This document shows, piece by piece, positions 8,171 to 18,358 of a stretch of DNA of 42,501 bases (position 1 is its first letter; every line of letters starts with the position of its first letter). This DNA is from Cyanobium sp. (GTDB lineage: Bacteria; Cyanobacteriota; Cyanobacteriia; PCC-6307; Cyanobiaceae). Location of the stretch: positions 1 through 42,501 of the forward strand of contig SLIG01000002.1 of the NCBI GenBank assembly GCA_007135755.1. Direction: 5' to 3'. The notes beneath the pieces are model-generated. The model searched no databases. It saw only the letters and a list, made by a program, of their open reading frames with translations, and was not told the DNA's origin. The position numbers and the translations under genes were made by a program.

Positions 8171-8217
8171 CCACCCTCACCTTGTTGGCTGAGCTCCGTT
8201 GTGCCGGTGGCTACTTT

Positions 8218-8877
8218 CTAGGCGCCAGTGGTTGCGTGGGCATCGAAGAAGCCGATCTCCAGCTCCATGGCCCGCCCGTAGATGCGTTCGGTTTCGGCGC
8301 TGGGCTCGGCCAGGCGGTTGAGCAGGTCTTCCAGGCGGCAGGCCAGGGCCTCAAAGGCCGGATCGGCGTAGGTGTCGATCCAGTCGGCGTAGGCGTGGCC
8401 GGGGTGGCCCACCTGGGCGCGCAGCTGCTGGCCCAGCCAGGCGTAGAGCCGCAGGCAGGGGGTCATGGCGGCGCAGATCAGGCCGGCATCGCCGCCCCGG
8501 GCGGTGGCCAGCAGGAAGTCGGTGTAGGCGCTGGTGGCCGCCAGGGGAGTGATGGCCTCCAGGTCGATTCCCCAGCGCTGGGCGTAGCCGGCGTGGAGCT
8601 CCAGCTCCTGCAGCACCCCCTGCAGCAGGGCGTTGAAGGCGATCAGGCTGTCGCGATCCGGGCTGTGGGCGATTGCCAGGGCGTAGGCCCGCGCGAAGCT
8701 CTCCAGGAAGCAGGCGTCCTGGGCCACGTAGCCGGCGAACACCGCGCGGGGCAGGGTGCCCAGCGCCAGCCCCTGCACGAACGGGTGCTGGAGGCAGCCC
8801 TCCGCCAGCTCGCTGCTGGCCAGCCAGAGCTGCCGGGCCAGGGAGGAGGGGGACGGGCCTTGGCTGGCGCTGCTCAT
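8218..8877 (-). CDS. tenA: TenA/thiaminase II family protein
   Basis: 219 residues, all-helical TenA fold. Recognisable parts are FAGYVAQDACFLESFARAYA near residues 48-67, the Cys-containing AAMTPCLRLYAWLG near 140, and the C-terminal Glu-bearing AMELEIGFFDAH. TenA hydrolyses aminopyrimidine precursors in thiamin salvage in the cytosol. It lies upstream of the guanidine riboswitch on the same strand, with about 50 nt between its stop and the aptamer, and 30 nt downstream of fumC. It is probably the end of the fumC-side unit rather than part of the guanidine response, although read-through into the riboswitch is possible. Confidence 0.85.
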   Translation of the reverse strand: MSSASQGPSPSSLARQLWLASSELAEGCLQHPFVQGLALGTLPRAVFAGYVAQDACFLESFARAYALAIAHSPDRDSLIAFNALLQGVLQELELHAGYAQRWGIDLEAITPLAATSAYTDFLLATARGGDAGLICAAMTPCLRLYAWLGQQLRAQVGHPGHAYADWIDTYADPAFEALACRLEDLLNRLAEPSAETERIYGRAMELEIGFFDAHATTGA

Positions 8878-8907
8878 GGGGTGGGCCGGGTCAGGGTTGG
8901 GCCGGCG

Positions 8908-10307
<1,400 letters not shown>

Positions 10308-10311
<4 letters not shown>

Positions 10312-10961
10312 CGCCGGGCGGCTCCAGAGCCCACCACTTCCGCGTTGAGCTCGTTGAAACTCACGGTGCTGCCGCTGCCGCGGAAGGCTTCGGGCAGCTC
10401 GATGCCCGTGGCCTCACTCACCGCCGCGTTGATGGCGTCCAACTCCACCTGGCCCTCGGCATCGAGCAGCACGCGCCCGTCGCCGGCCAGCACCACCACC
10501 TGGGGCGTGTAGCCGCGCCAGTAGTGGGCCGGATCACCGGGGCCGCCGTCGGGGCGGTTCTGGAGCGGATCAGTGACCAGTGGGATCAATTCCACGGTGT
10601 TGCCCCACAGGCGCTGCAGCTCCGACACCACCGGTGCGAACTGCTTGCTGGCCGCGTCGTCGTCGAGGTAGTACACCACCACGGCCGTTCGGCCCTGGGC
10701 CAGTGCCTGGGCCAGGGTGCTGCTGGGCGGCACCAGGGATCCGTTGCCGGCATAGAGGGCGTAGATGTTGCCGTCGTAGGTGTCGTTGCTGAGGGCGGCC
10801 CGGGCCGGCGGCGCCGCCACCAGGGGCAGCACCAGCAGCAGCAGGGCCAGGGCCAGCCGAGCGAGCCGGGCGGCCAGGGGCGCCGGACGCGCCCGCCCGG
10901 AGAACTGGCTGGTGCCGTTGTGCCGCTCGCTGCTCACCCGTCTCGCCCGTGGTGGCGCCAT
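10308..10961 (-). CDS. Exported thioredoxin-like protein (possible PSI accumulation factor type)
   Basis: 217 residues. The N-terminus has a basic region, a Leu/Ala-rich hydrophobic segment (about 31-50) and an APPARA-A cleavage-like site, so it is probably exported to the thylakoid lumen or periplasm. The mature part begins [20 protein letters not shown] and has a thioredoxin-like pattern ([20 protein letters not shown], then [19 protein letters not shown]), but DDDAASKQ stands where CxxC would be, so it is not a redox thioredoxin. It resembles cyanobacterial proteins named thylakoid photosystem I accumulation factor; that match is from memory. It overlaps fumC by 4 nt and follows the DUF3685 gene by 15 nt. 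Confidence 0.7.
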
Positions 10962-10976
10962 TGTGGCTGGCGGCGT

Positions 10977-12650
10977 TCAGGGGCGGTTCAGGCTGCGGCC
11001 CATCCCCTGAAGGATGCCGCGGCCCACCAGGCCGATCGCCCGCCCCACCACCTGGGTGAGCAGCACCACCACCAGATCGCCGATTCCCTTGAGCAGGGCA
11101 CGCAGCTGGGGGGCAACGGCATCGCGGGTTTCCAGCGCCAGGGTCACCAGCTGCTGCAGCCCGGCCAGCCGCCGCAGTTCCCCATCCCGCGGCTCCAGCA
11201 GTTGCACGCTGGCGATGCCGGTGCCCTCGACACAGAGCAGCTGGCGTCGGCTCTCGTAGAGCGCGATCGGCCGCTCCACCCAGCTCAGCCAGCGCTGCTG
11301 GGCATTGAGCTGGTTGCGCAGCCGCTCCAGGTTTCGGGTGGCGAGCAGCTCGGGGCGCAGCAGGTAGCGGCGCAGTTCCGGCCAGGAGCCGCAGCAGGCG
11401 AGCACATCGGCTGCCAGCAGCTCGGCGCTGCGCAGCAGCCAGTTGGCCACCAGCCGCTCCAGGTGCAGCACGGCGCGGGGGTCATCCACCGGCAGCAGCT
11501 GGCCGTCCACCAGCAGCGGCCGGGCCAGCACCAGGGCGGCGAGCATCGGTTGGGCATCCGGCAGCTCCGGGTCGTCGGCCCGCAGGTCGCTGCCGCTCAC
11601 CAGGGTGGCCGCCACGGGGCGCAGATCGCCCGCCTGGGGCAGCTGCACGTAGGGGCTGGCCATCTGCCGCAGCGCCTGCTCGCGCAGCTCGGGCTGCAGG
11701 GCGTTCCAACGGGTGATCAGTTCGACAACCGCACTGGCTTCCGAGGCGCTGGCTGCCGCCGGGTCACGACCGGCCATTTCGCTGGCCAGCTGCCGGCGGA
11801 GGCGGTCGAGCTGTTGCACCAGGGCCATCAGCAGGTCGCCGCGGCGGTCGTGGTTGAGGCCATCGATCGCCAGCAGCTGGCCCGTGCGGTTGGCCAGGCC
11901 GGTGCTGATCGCGGCGTTGAGCCGCTGCTGCACCGCCATCCAGATGCCGGCGGCATCGCGCTCCCGCAGGGTGAGGCTGCCCCCTGGCCCGGGCAGGCCC
12001 TCGGCTGCGCTGGGGAGAGGTGTGGCCGCTGGAGCCGGGTCGCTCCAGGCCATGCTCACCGGACCCCACAGCCACAGCAGCAGGCGCCGGGCCCAGGCCA
12101 GTTCCCGCAGCCGACCCTCCAGCATCAGCCGCGCCAGGGGATGGATGGAGGGGCGGGCCAGCAGCAGCCGGCAGCCGGCCGTGGCCATGGCGATCTGATC
12201 CAGGCCGCTGAGCAGCAGGGCCTGGCCCAGGCTGCGGGCCGCCGCTGGCTGGTCGTTGCCAGCCACAGCCGGCTCGGTGGCGGGCTGCAGATCGAGCACC
12301 CGGCCGCCGCTGCGCAGGGTGGCGATCGCCTCCAGCAGCCGCTCCGGGCTGGGGTCGTCGAGAAGCCCCTGGCAGGGCAGCTCCAGCAGCGTCTCGTTGC
12401 CCAGCCCATGGCCGCCTCCCAGCAGCACCAGCAGCGGGGCCGGCTGCCAGCGCTCCCGCAGCAGGGTGGCTTCCCGGCGCAGGCTGGCGGCCGTGGTGCC
12501 GGTGGACGGTCGCCAGAGCACCAGGGCCGGGGCACCGGCGAGGCTGGCGGGGCCGTCCGCCACCGTCAGGCCGGGGAGTTCGTCGCCGAGGAACCGCTTC
12601 AGCCCGGCGGCGAGCAGGGGTTCAGCGATCAGCAGCAGCTCGGTGCTCAC
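10977..12650 (-). CDS. DUF3685 (Ycf55-like) protein
   Basis: 557 residues from a GTG start (MSTELLLIAEPLLAAGL). The first 120 residues look like a receiver/pseudo-receiver fold (ELLLIAEPLLAAGLKRFL at the start, then PLLVLLGGGHG) but without a clear acidic pocket and phospho-Asp pattern. The rest is a long Leu-rich helical region ending in hydrophobic GIGDLVVVLLTQVVGRAIGL. This arrangement fits the DUF3685 family, shared by cyanobacteria and some plastids (Ycf55), whose function is not established. The family name is moderately sure. It lies 80 nt downstream of the Fur-type gene and is likely co-transcribed with the next two genes. Confidence 0.7.
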   Translation of the reverse strand: MSTELLLIAEPLLAAGLKRFLGDELPGLTVADGPASLAGAPALVLWRPSTGTTAASLRREATLLRERWQPAPLLVLLGGGHGLGNETLLELPCQGLLDDPSPERLLEAIATLRSGGRVLDLQPATEPAVAGNDQPAAARSLGQALLLSGLDQIAMATAGCRLLLARPSIHPLARLMLEGRLRELAWARRLLLWLWGPVSMAWSDPAPAATPLPSAAEGLPGPGGSLTLRERDAAGIWMAVQQRLNAAISTGLANRTGQLLAIDGLNHDRRGDLLMALVQQLDRLRRQLASEMAGRDPAAASASEASAVVELITRWNALQPELREQALRQMASPYVQLPQAGDLRPVAATLVSGSDLRADDPELPDAQPMLAALVLARPLLVDGQLLPVDDPRAVLHLERLVANWLLRSAELLAADVLACCGSWPELRRYLLRPELLATRNLERLRNQLNAQQRWLSWVERPIALYESRRQLLCVEGTGIASVQLLEPRDGELRRLAGLQQLVTLALETRDAVAPQLRALLKGIGDLVVVLLTQVVGRAIGLVGRGILQGMGRSLNRP

Positions 12651-12730
12651 GCCGCGAAACCAGGCATCCGCCCAAGGTACCGGTCACGGCAAGGGGCTAC
12701 AGCCATGGGTCACCGGCGCTGGCTGGGGGA

Positions 12731-13228
12731 TCAGCGCTGTGGCCGACCGGTGAGGTGGAGGGTGTAGCTCTCGATGCAGTAGCCGGTATGACGCTCGATC
12801 TGCTCGAGCAGCTCCGGCGGCAGCTCCACATCCAGGTCGCGGATGTCGCCCGTTTCGGCGCAGGTGAGGTGGCTGTGGGGATCGCTGCGGTAGCCGTAGA
12901 GCCGCCCACTGGCCCGGTCGAGGCACTCGATCACACCCGCCGACTGCAGAGCCTCCAGGTTCTGGTACACGGAGGTGTGGCCGATGTTGCGGCCCAGGTT
13001 GTTGAGCTTCTCGAAGATGTCGCGGGCGCTGAGGTGGCTCTTCTCGCTCCAGAGCAGATCGAGAACCATGCGGCGCTGGCGGCTGAGGCGCATGCCCAGG
13101 TCGCGACAGCGGCGGTAGACGTCGTCCACTCCTGTGCAGGACGTGCCAGTTGGGTGGGTGCCGGTGCGGGGGTTGCCGGTGCAGGGGGTGCTGCCGGGGG
13201 GCCCAGAGGTGGTTGGGGCGGCAGTCAC
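12731..13228 (-). CDS. perR: Fur-family regulator, FurC/PerR type
   Basis: 165 residues if the GTG at 13228 is used. The winged-helix part reads LGMRLSRQRRMVLDLLW, HLSARDIFEKLN and IGHTSVYQNLEALQSAGVIE, followed by the metal-binding part GRLYGYRSDPHSHLTC. It closely follows my memory of Anabaena FurC (Alr0957), the peroxide-responsive PerR-type protein. As in that protein, the CxxC structural zinc pair of Fur is absent: HSHLTCAETGD has a single Cys. The first 33 residues are Pro/Thr-rich low complexity, and the true start may be the GTG of VDDVYRRC. A TTATAA palindrome (13271-13276) lies 43 nt upstream of the start. Confidence 0.8.
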   Translation of the reverse strand: MTAAPTTSGPPGSTPCTGNPRTGTHPTGTSCTGVDDVYRRCRDLGMRLSRQRRMVLDLLWSEKSHLSARDIFEKLNNLGRNIGHTSVYQNLEALQSAGVIECLDRASGRLYGYRSDPHSHLTCAETGDIRDLDVELPPELLEQIERHTGYCIESYTLHLTGRPQR

Positions 13229-13267
13229 GGGTGGCAGCGGCGCTTGACAGCGGGTGGAAACCTGATC

Positions 13268-13280
13268 CTGTTATAAGCCA
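13268..13280 (-). promoter_or_regulatory. Possible -10 element of the perR-like gene
   Basis: The minus strand reads GGCTTATAACAGG between the hisA stop and the regulator start. TATAAC would serve as a -10 box, and TTATAA is also half of the AT-rich boxes bound by PerR-type Fur proteins, so autoregulation is conceivable. No convincing -35 is visible; low confidence. Confidence 0.3.
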
Positions 13281-13315
13281 ACCCGCAATCACTCCGCCTT
13301 GGCTGCACGCCGGCC

Positions 13316-14089
13316 TCAGGCGATGCCGGCGCTGCCCGGTGGTTCGAACACGTCCTGCAGCCGCCCGTCGTCGATGGCCTGCAACGCTTCGGCCAGGTCC
13401 ACGCGGCCGTCGTAGAGCGCCCGGCCCACGATCACCCCCTCCACCCCCAGGGGCTCGAGGGCCAGCAGGGAGAGCAGGTGCTCGAGGCTGCCGATGCCGC
13501 CTGAGGCGATCACCGGCACGGCGCTGGCCTCGGCCATCGCCCGCAGGGCCGTCAGGTTGGGGCCCGCCAGGGTGCCGTCGGTGGCGATGTCGGTGCTGAT
13601 GATCGCGGCGATGCCGCTGCCGCTGAAGCGCCGGGCCAGGGCGGTGGCCTCGGTGCCGCTCTCCTCGATCCAGCCGCGGGTGGCCACCTTGCCGTTGCGG
13701 GCATCGATGCCCACCACGATGCGGCCGGGATGCCGGGCCGCAAGCCGCTCCACCAGCTCCGGCTGCTCCAGGGCCACCGTGCCCAGGATCACCCGGTCGA
13801 GCCCGCAGGCCAGCAGCTCCTCGGCCCGCTCGGCGCTGCGCACCCCGCCACCGAGCTGCACCGGAATGTCCAGGGCGGCGGTGATCGCTTTCACAGCGCT
13901 GTCATTCACGGGCAGGCCGCTGCGGGCGCCGTCCAGATCCACCAGGTGCAGGCGGTGGGCCCCCTGCCGCTGCCAGCTGAGGGCCTGGGTCACCGGCTCG
14001 TCCGAGAAGCGGGTCACCTGGTCGTAGTCGCCCTGGTGCAGGCGCACGCAGTGGCCGTCGAGCAGGTCGATGGCGGGGATGAGTTGCAT
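13316..14089 (-). CDS. hisA: Phosphoribosylformimino-AICAR-phosphate isomerase
   Basis: 257 residues. The (beta/alpha)8 barrel motifs are clear: MQLIPAIDLLDGHCVRLHQG at the start, the catalytic Asp8, QLGGGVRS, GIDARNGKVATRGW, TDIATDGTLAGPN (second catalytic Asp) and ASGGIGSLEHL. It catalyses the fourth step of histidine synthesis in the cytosol. It has the usual length and an ATG start. The next gene on the same strand is the perR-like regulator 87 nt downstream. It is divergent from the AEC permease with only 50 nt between starts. Confidence 0.95.
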   Translation of the reverse strand: MQLIPAIDLLDGHCVRLHQGDYDQVTRFSDEPVTQALSWQRQGAHRLHLVDLDGARSGLPVNDSAVKAITAALDIPVQLGGGVRSAERAEELLACGLDRVILGTVALEQPELVERLAARHPGRIVVGIDARNGKVATRGWIEESGTEATALARRFSGSGIAAIISTDIATDGTLAGPNLTALRAMAEASAVPVIASGGIGSLEHLLSLLALEPLGVEGVIVGRALYDGRVDLAEALQAIDDGRLQDVFEPPGSAGIA

Positions 14090-14139
14090 CGCGGGCTGGC
14101 GCTGAAGGCTGTGCCGCCCATCCTGAAGCGCCGTGTCCG

Positions 14140-15039
14140 TTGCCCTTGGCCTTCCTGCTGGAGCTGGTGCCGGCCCTGGCCGCCGGCCTGCTGCTGGCCC
14201 GACGCCATCCCCGGCTGGCCGGCCGGCTGGCGGTGCCGTTGATGCAGTGGGGTGTGCCGCTGAGCATCACGGCGCTGCTGTTGCGTGCCGGCCTGGACTG
14301 GCGCTACGGCGAGGTGCTGCTGCTCGCGCTGGTGGCGGTGCTCGGCGGACTGCTGCTGCTGGCCCTGGTGCCGACGCTGCGAGCGGGCTTCCGCACCCCG
14401 CCCCAGCGCCTCGGGGCCGTGGTGGGCAACACCGCCTACTTCGGCATTCCCGCCGCCCTGGCGCTGCTGCCCAGCGGGGCCGTGGGCTACAGCATCAGCT
14501 ACGACCTGGCCGCCACCCTGCTCACCTGGTGCATCGGGCCGGCCCTGATCGGCGGCGCACCGCTGCGGCCGGCCAGGCTGCTGGGGGCGATGGCGGCCAG
14601 TCCGGCGACGCGGGGGCTGCTGGGGGCGCTGCTGCTGTACTGGACACCCTGGCAGGAGGCCCTGGCGGCGGCCCTCTGGTGGCCGGCGCGGCTGGTGATC
14701 TGGCTGGCCCTGGTGGTGGTGGGCCTGCGCCTGGCACCGGCCCTGGGGGCCCGGCTGCCGCTGCAGCTGCTGCCGGCGCTGCTGGTGAAGCTGCTGCTGT
14801 TTCCCCTGCTGCTGCTGGCCGCCGTGGAGCTGCTGGGCATGGCCGAGCCGGCCCGCTCGGCGGTGGTGCTGCAGGCGGCGGCGCCCACGGCCGTGGCGGT
14901 GCTGCTGCTCTCGGAGGGGGCCACTGCCGATGGGCAGGCCGGTGAACAGGTGGTGGAGGCGGCCGCCCTGGTGCTGTGGAGCACCCTGCTGGCCCTGGTC
15001 ACCGTGCCCCTGTGGGCCTGGCTGCTGACGGGGGCCTGA
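14140..15039 (+). CDS. AEC family permease
   Basis: 299 residues, about ten hydrophobic helices. It fits the auxin efflux carrier (AEC) family of bacterial organic-anion or amino-acid permeases: FLLELVPALAAGLLLAR at the N-terminus, the conserved mid-protein GNTAYFGIPAALALLP, and the late AAAPTAVAVLLLSEGA. The start is uncertain: the frame begins with TTG at 14140 and no in-frame ATG lies before the first helix. Substrate unknown. The next plus-strand gene begins 55 nt later. Confidence 0.75.
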   Translation: MPLAFLLELVPALAAGLLLARRHPRLAGRLAVPLMQWGVPLSITALLLRAGLDWRYGEVLLLALVAVLGGLLLLALVPTLRAGFRTPPQRLGAVVGNTAYFGIPAALALLPSGAVGYSISYDLAATLLTWCIGPALIGGAPLRPARLLGAMAASPATRGLLGALLLYWTPWQEALAAALWWPARLVIWLALVVVGLRLAPALGARLPLQLLPALLVKLLLFPLLLLAAVELLGMAEPARSAVVLQAAAPTAVAVLLLSEGATADGQAGEQVVEAAALVLWSTLLALVTVPLWAWLLTGA

Positions 15040-15093
15040 ATCCGCGGGGCTTGAATGGCGCCCAGTTCACAGGGGCCCGGGGCCCGCCGGCGC

Positions 15094-16011
15094 ATGAAGA
15101 TCCTGGTGATGGGTGGCACCCGCTTCGTGGGCCGGCCCCTGGTGGAGCTGCTGCAGGCGGCCGGTCACGAGCTCACCCTGTTCACCCGCGGGCGCAACCC
15201 CGTGCCGGCGGACGTGGAGCACCTGGTGGGTGACCGCAGCAGCACCGAGGGCCTGGAGCCGCTGCGTGGGCGGGCCTTCGAGGTGATTGTGGACAGCTCC
15301 GGCCGCAGCCTCGCCGACACCCAGGCGGTGGTCGAGCGCACGGGCGCGCCGGAGCACCGGTTGGTGTATGTGAGTTCCGCCGGGGTGTACGCCGACAGCG
15401 AGCTCTGGCCCCTGGACGAGAACAGCCCCACCGATCCGGCCAGCCGCCATGCCGGCAAGGCCGAAACCGAGGACTGGCTGCGCCGCCAGGGCATCGCCTT
15501 CACCAGTTTCCGGCCCACTTACATCGTGGGTCCGGGCAACTACAACCCGGTGGAGAGCTGGTTCTTCGATCGGATCGTCCACGGCCGGCCGGTGCCCCTG
15601 CCCGGCGATGGCAGCACCATCACCCAACTGGGCCACGTCCGCGATCTGGCCACCGCCATGGCCCGTTGCATCGAAGTGGATGCCGCCGCCAACCGCACCT
15701 ACAACTGCAGCGGCCGCCAGGGCATCACCTTCCGCGGCCTGGTGGCCGCCGCCGCCCGAGCAGCCGGCAAGGATCCAGCGGCGGTGGAGATCCGCAGCTT
15801 CGATCCTGCCGGCCTCGACAAGAAGGCCCGCAAGGCCTTCCCCCTGCGGATGGCCCATTTCCTCACCGACATCACCCGCGTGCGGCGCGAACTGGCCTGG
15901 GAGCCGGCCTTTGATCTGGAGGCCACCCTGGTCGACAGCTACGCGAACGACTACGCCCGGTGCTCACCCACCACGCCCGATTTCAGTGGCGATGCGGCCT
16001 TGATCGGCTAA
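15094..16011 (+). CDS. NAD-dependent epimerase/dehydratase-like protein, CSP41 type
   Basis: 305 residues from the ATG at 15094 (MKILVMGGTRFVGRPL). The frame is open to 15055, but the dinucleotide motif GGTRFVG normally sits at the very start. Further motifs are LVYVSSAGVY, SRHAGKAETEDWL in place of the canonical YxxxK, and FRPTYIVGPGNYNP. The HxxGK form and the GGTRFxG start match the chloroplast stem-loop-binding (CSP41) group, atypical SDRs linked to RNA stabilisation in plastids. Whether this one binds RNA or a nucleotide sugar is unknown. Its TAA overlaps the convergent amine oxidase stop by 3 nt. Confidence 0.82.
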   Translation: MKILVMGGTRFVGRPLVELLQAAGHELTLFTRGRNPVPADVEHLVGDRSSTEGLEPLRGRAFEVIVDSSGRSLADTQAVVERTGAPEHRLVYVSSAGVYADSELWPLDENSPTDPASRHAGKAETEDWLRRQGIAFTSFRPTYIVGPGNYNPVESWFFDRIVHGRPVPLPGDGSTITQLGHVRDLATAMARCIEVDAAANRTYNCSGRQGITFRGLVAAAARAAGKDPAAVEIRSFDPAGLDKKARKAFPLRMAHFLTDITRVRRELAWEPAFDLEATLVDSYANDYARCSPTTPDFSGDAALIG

Positions 16012-17447
16012 CCCGCCGCACCGCAACCTGCCGCGCCGAGCAGCGTCTGCACCTGCTCGGCCGCTGCCAGGCCGGCCTCGATCGCCCCCTCGAAGTATCC
16101 CGGCCAGTGGCTGGCCGCTTCGGTGCCGGCCCACACCACCCGCTGGTGGGGCTGTTGCCAGATCCGGCCGTAGCTGGTCCAGGCGCCGGGGGTGAGAAAG
16201 CTGGTGAAGGCCCCGCCGCTCCAGGGCTCCCCGTTCCAGTTGTGCAGCACCAGTTCAAGCGGCTCGGCTGCTGCGGGTCCCCACCAGGCCTGCAGGTCGG
16301 CCAGCACCGCCTGGCGCCGCTCGCGCTCCGGCAGCCCCTGCCAGCGCACGGCCCGCTCGCCGGCGATGAAGCCGGCCAGAACCCCCGGTCCCCCCGGCGG
16401 TGAGCTGTCCACGGTGAGCTCCAGGGTGGGCCGGTTGCCGATGCCCAGGCCGTTGAGCCCCCGCTCTCGCCAGAACGGGCGCGGGTAGAAGGCCAGCACC
16501 TTCACCATCGAGCCCATCGGCGAGCGCTGCAGCAGGCCGCTCCACTGCGGCGGCAGGGCAGGCTCATAGTGGATCGCCTGGCGCAGCGGCGGCGGGATAG
16601 CCACAACCACTGTCCCCGCTTCGATCACGGTGCCGTCTGCGCAGCCCGCCGCCACCCTGCCGTTCTCCTGACGGATCGACACCACGGGGGCGGCCAGCTG
16701 GATCAGCCCCGCCAGCTCGGCGCCCAGCCGCTCGGTCACCTGGGCGACGCCTCCCTCCACCAGCCAGGCCTCCGGCGTCTCGTGCTGGGGCGCCACGGCC
16801 TGGGTCCAGGCCAGGTGCAGGATCGAGCTCTCATGGGGTTCAAAGCCACCGGAGCCGCCCATGCGGGTGAGCCAGGCCAGCGGATAGCCCGCCAGCTCGC
16901 CGGCTCCCTGCCGCTCCAGCCACTGGGCCACGCTGGTGCGGTCGAGGCCCTCGGCACCGGGGGTGGTCCAGGGGGCCTGGGGCTGCACCTGCGCCACCAG
17001 CTGCTGGAAGCGGCCCTGCACCGCCAGGGCCTGGGCCAGCTCGGCCGCTGGCAGACCCAGCTCGGCCGGTCGGAAGAACAGCAGGCTGGCGGCGAAGTTG
17101 TGCTCCACGCCAGCGCGGTGCGGCACGCCGTTCCAGATGAACACGCCGTCGCCGTCATAAAAGGTGGGGTAGCGGTGGAGGCCGAACTCCTCCAGCAGCG
17201 CCAGCAGCCGGTGGTGGCTGGCGCCCACCCACTGGCCGCCCAGGTCCACCGGGATGCCGGCGGCAGTGGCCCGGCGATGCATCCGCCCCCCCAGGCGGTC
17301 GCGGGCCTCCAGCAGCCCCACCCGCAGGCCCGCGCGGTGCAGCGTCCGGGCACAGATCAGGCCTGACAGCCCGGCTCCCACCACCACGGCGTCCAGCACC
17401 CCTGCTGCCAGGGTGGTGCCGTTCCGGGTCGTGGTGGACATCGGCAT
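16008..17447 (-). CDS. Flavin monoamine oxidase family protein
   Basis: 479 residues from the ATG at 17447 (an ATG at 17441 is equally possible). The FAD site reads VVVGAGLSGLICARTL (about 20-35), then LLEARDRLGGRMHR, DLGGQWVG, and the C-terminal WAGTEAASHWPGYFEGAIEA, which covers the FAD ring. This is the amine-oxidase family: oxidative deamination of primary or secondary amines with release of H2O2. No transit signal is visible. The start abuts a remnant of a polyamine ABC permease on the opposite strand, so polyamine breakdown is a reasonable but unproven role. Confidence 0.87.
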   Translation of the reverse strand: MPMSTTTRNGTTLAAGVLDAVVVGAGLSGLICARTLHRAGLRVGLLEARDRLGGRMHRRATAAGIPVDLGGQWVGASHHRLLALLEEFGLHRYPTFYDGDGVFIWNGVPHRAGVEHNFAASLLFFRPAELGLPAAELAQALAVQGRFQQLVAQVQPQAPWTTPGAEGLDRTSVAQWLERQGAGELAGYPLAWLTRMGGSGGFEPHESSILHLAWTQAVAPQHETPEAWLVEGGVAQVTERLGAELAGLIQLAAPVVSIRQENGRVAAGCADGTVIEAGTVVVAIPPPLRQAIHYEPALPPQWSGLLQRSPMGSMVKVLAFYPRPFWRERGLNGLGIGNRPTLELTVDSSPPGGPGVLAGFIAGERAVRWQGLPERERRQAVLADLQAWWGPAAAEPLELVLHNWNGEPWSGGAFTSFLTPGAWTSYGRIWQQPHQRVVWAGTEAASHWPGYFEGAIEAGLAAAEQVQTLLGAAGCGAAG

Positions 17448-17461
17448 CTGGTGGGGATTGC

Positions 17462-17754
17462 TGACGAACGGCGCCTCTCCGCGGCGACCTTGTTGTTTGA
17501 GTCTGTCTCGTCCACCACTGCTGGCCACGGGGCGCCTGGCACCGGGCCTGCTCAGCTTCTCGCCGTCGTTCGACGACGATGTGATCAGCAGCTTCACCGC
17601 AGGCGAAACCGTGACCCTGCCGCTCGATCTGGCCGGAGCGTGTCAGCGGAAGATGTCGCCCCAGATCCAGGCGCTCTCCACCCTGGTGCTGCTGGTGAGC
17701 GGGGTGTTGCTCATCCTGGCGACACCCCGCAGTTCCTGTTCAGGGCGGCGTTGA
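17462..17754 (+). pseudogene. potC: Remnant of a PotC-like spermidine/putrescine ABC permease (C-terminal part)
   Basis: The plus frame here reads NGASPRRPCCLSLSRPPLL, then LSFSPSFDDDVISSFTAG, then TLPLDLAG and MSPQIQALSTLVLLVSGVLL. This follows the end of PotC/PotI permeases (LGASP...LPLLAP...LLAFTLSFDDFVISSF...TLP...SPEINALATL). Only the last 80-95 residues survive, from the EAA loop onward. There is no start codon in context, the upstream part is replaced by the amine oxidase start, and the residues between the blocks are disrupted (PRRPCCLSLS, LAGACQRK). It is the relic of a lost polyamine importer. An ATG at 17653 could express a 33-residue membrane peptide, but nothing suggests it does. 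Confidence 0.72.
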
Positions 17755-17776
17755 GCCCCTCCGCTCCAGGCCGGGG

Positions 17777-18358
17777 CTAGTGCCGGGTTCGATCAGGTTG
17801 TCTGACGCCCAGATAGCCCCAGGCCGAGCTGAGAGCCAGCAGCAGGGACGGCCAGAACAGCCACCAGCCGAGCTGCTGGAGGAGGGGCGGCAGACCTCCC
17901 AGTTCAAGATCGGCGCCCCAGGTCGCCGGCCAGAGCAGCAGGAGCAGGCTGGCGAACTGCAGCACCGTCTTGGCTTTGCCAGTCAGGGACGCCGGCCCCC
18001 CGCCCGTGGCGCCGCTGCGCCAGCCGGAGATCAGCAGTTCCCGGGCCAGCAGCAGCCACACCGCCCAGAGCGGCAGCTGCTGGGGCCAGGCCGGCTGGGC
18101 GGCCAGCCAGAGCAGGGGGGCGGCGATCAGGATCTTGTCGGTGAGGGGATCGAGGCGGGCGCCCCATTCCGAGCCGCCGCCGGCGCGCCGGGCCAGCAGA
18201 CCATCGGCCCAGTCGCTGAGTCCGCCCAGCAGCAGCAGCCACCAGGCCAGGCCCGCCGCACCGCCGCTGAGGGCCAGGATCAGGGGCAGGCCGAGCAGGG
18301 CCCGACCCACGGTCAGCCCATCGGCCAGGCGGCGCAGTGGGGCTGGGGAGCGGCTCAC
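17777..18358 (-). CDS. pgsA: CDP-alcohol phosphatidyltransferase, PgsA-like
   Basis: 193 residues from a GTG start. The family signature DG-x2-AR-x8-G-x3-D-x3-D is complete in SDWADGLLARRAGG and GARLDPLTDKILIA. Several hydrophobic helices follow, including LLARELLISGWRSG. The size and signature suit phosphatidylglycerophosphate synthase, which makes the precursor of phosphatidylglycerol, an essential thylakoid lipid. A paralogue using another alcohol cannot be excluded. Its GTG overlaps the COQ4-like stop by 4 nt (18355-18358), so the two are coupled. Confidence 0.85.
   Translation of the reverse strand: MSRSPAPLRRLADGLTVGRALLGLPLILALSGGAAGLAWWLLLLGGLSDWADGLLARRAGGGSEWGARLDPLTDKILIAAPLLWLAAQPAWPQQLPLWAVWLLLARELLISGWRSGATGGGPASLTGKAKTVLQFASLLLLLWPATWGADLELGGLPPLLQQLGWWLFWPSLLLALSSAWGYLGVRQPDRTRH

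Noticed and set aside
17451-17780. 109-codon plus ORF over the potC relic
   Set aside because: The permease similarity is in a different frame; this one has no recognisable pattern.
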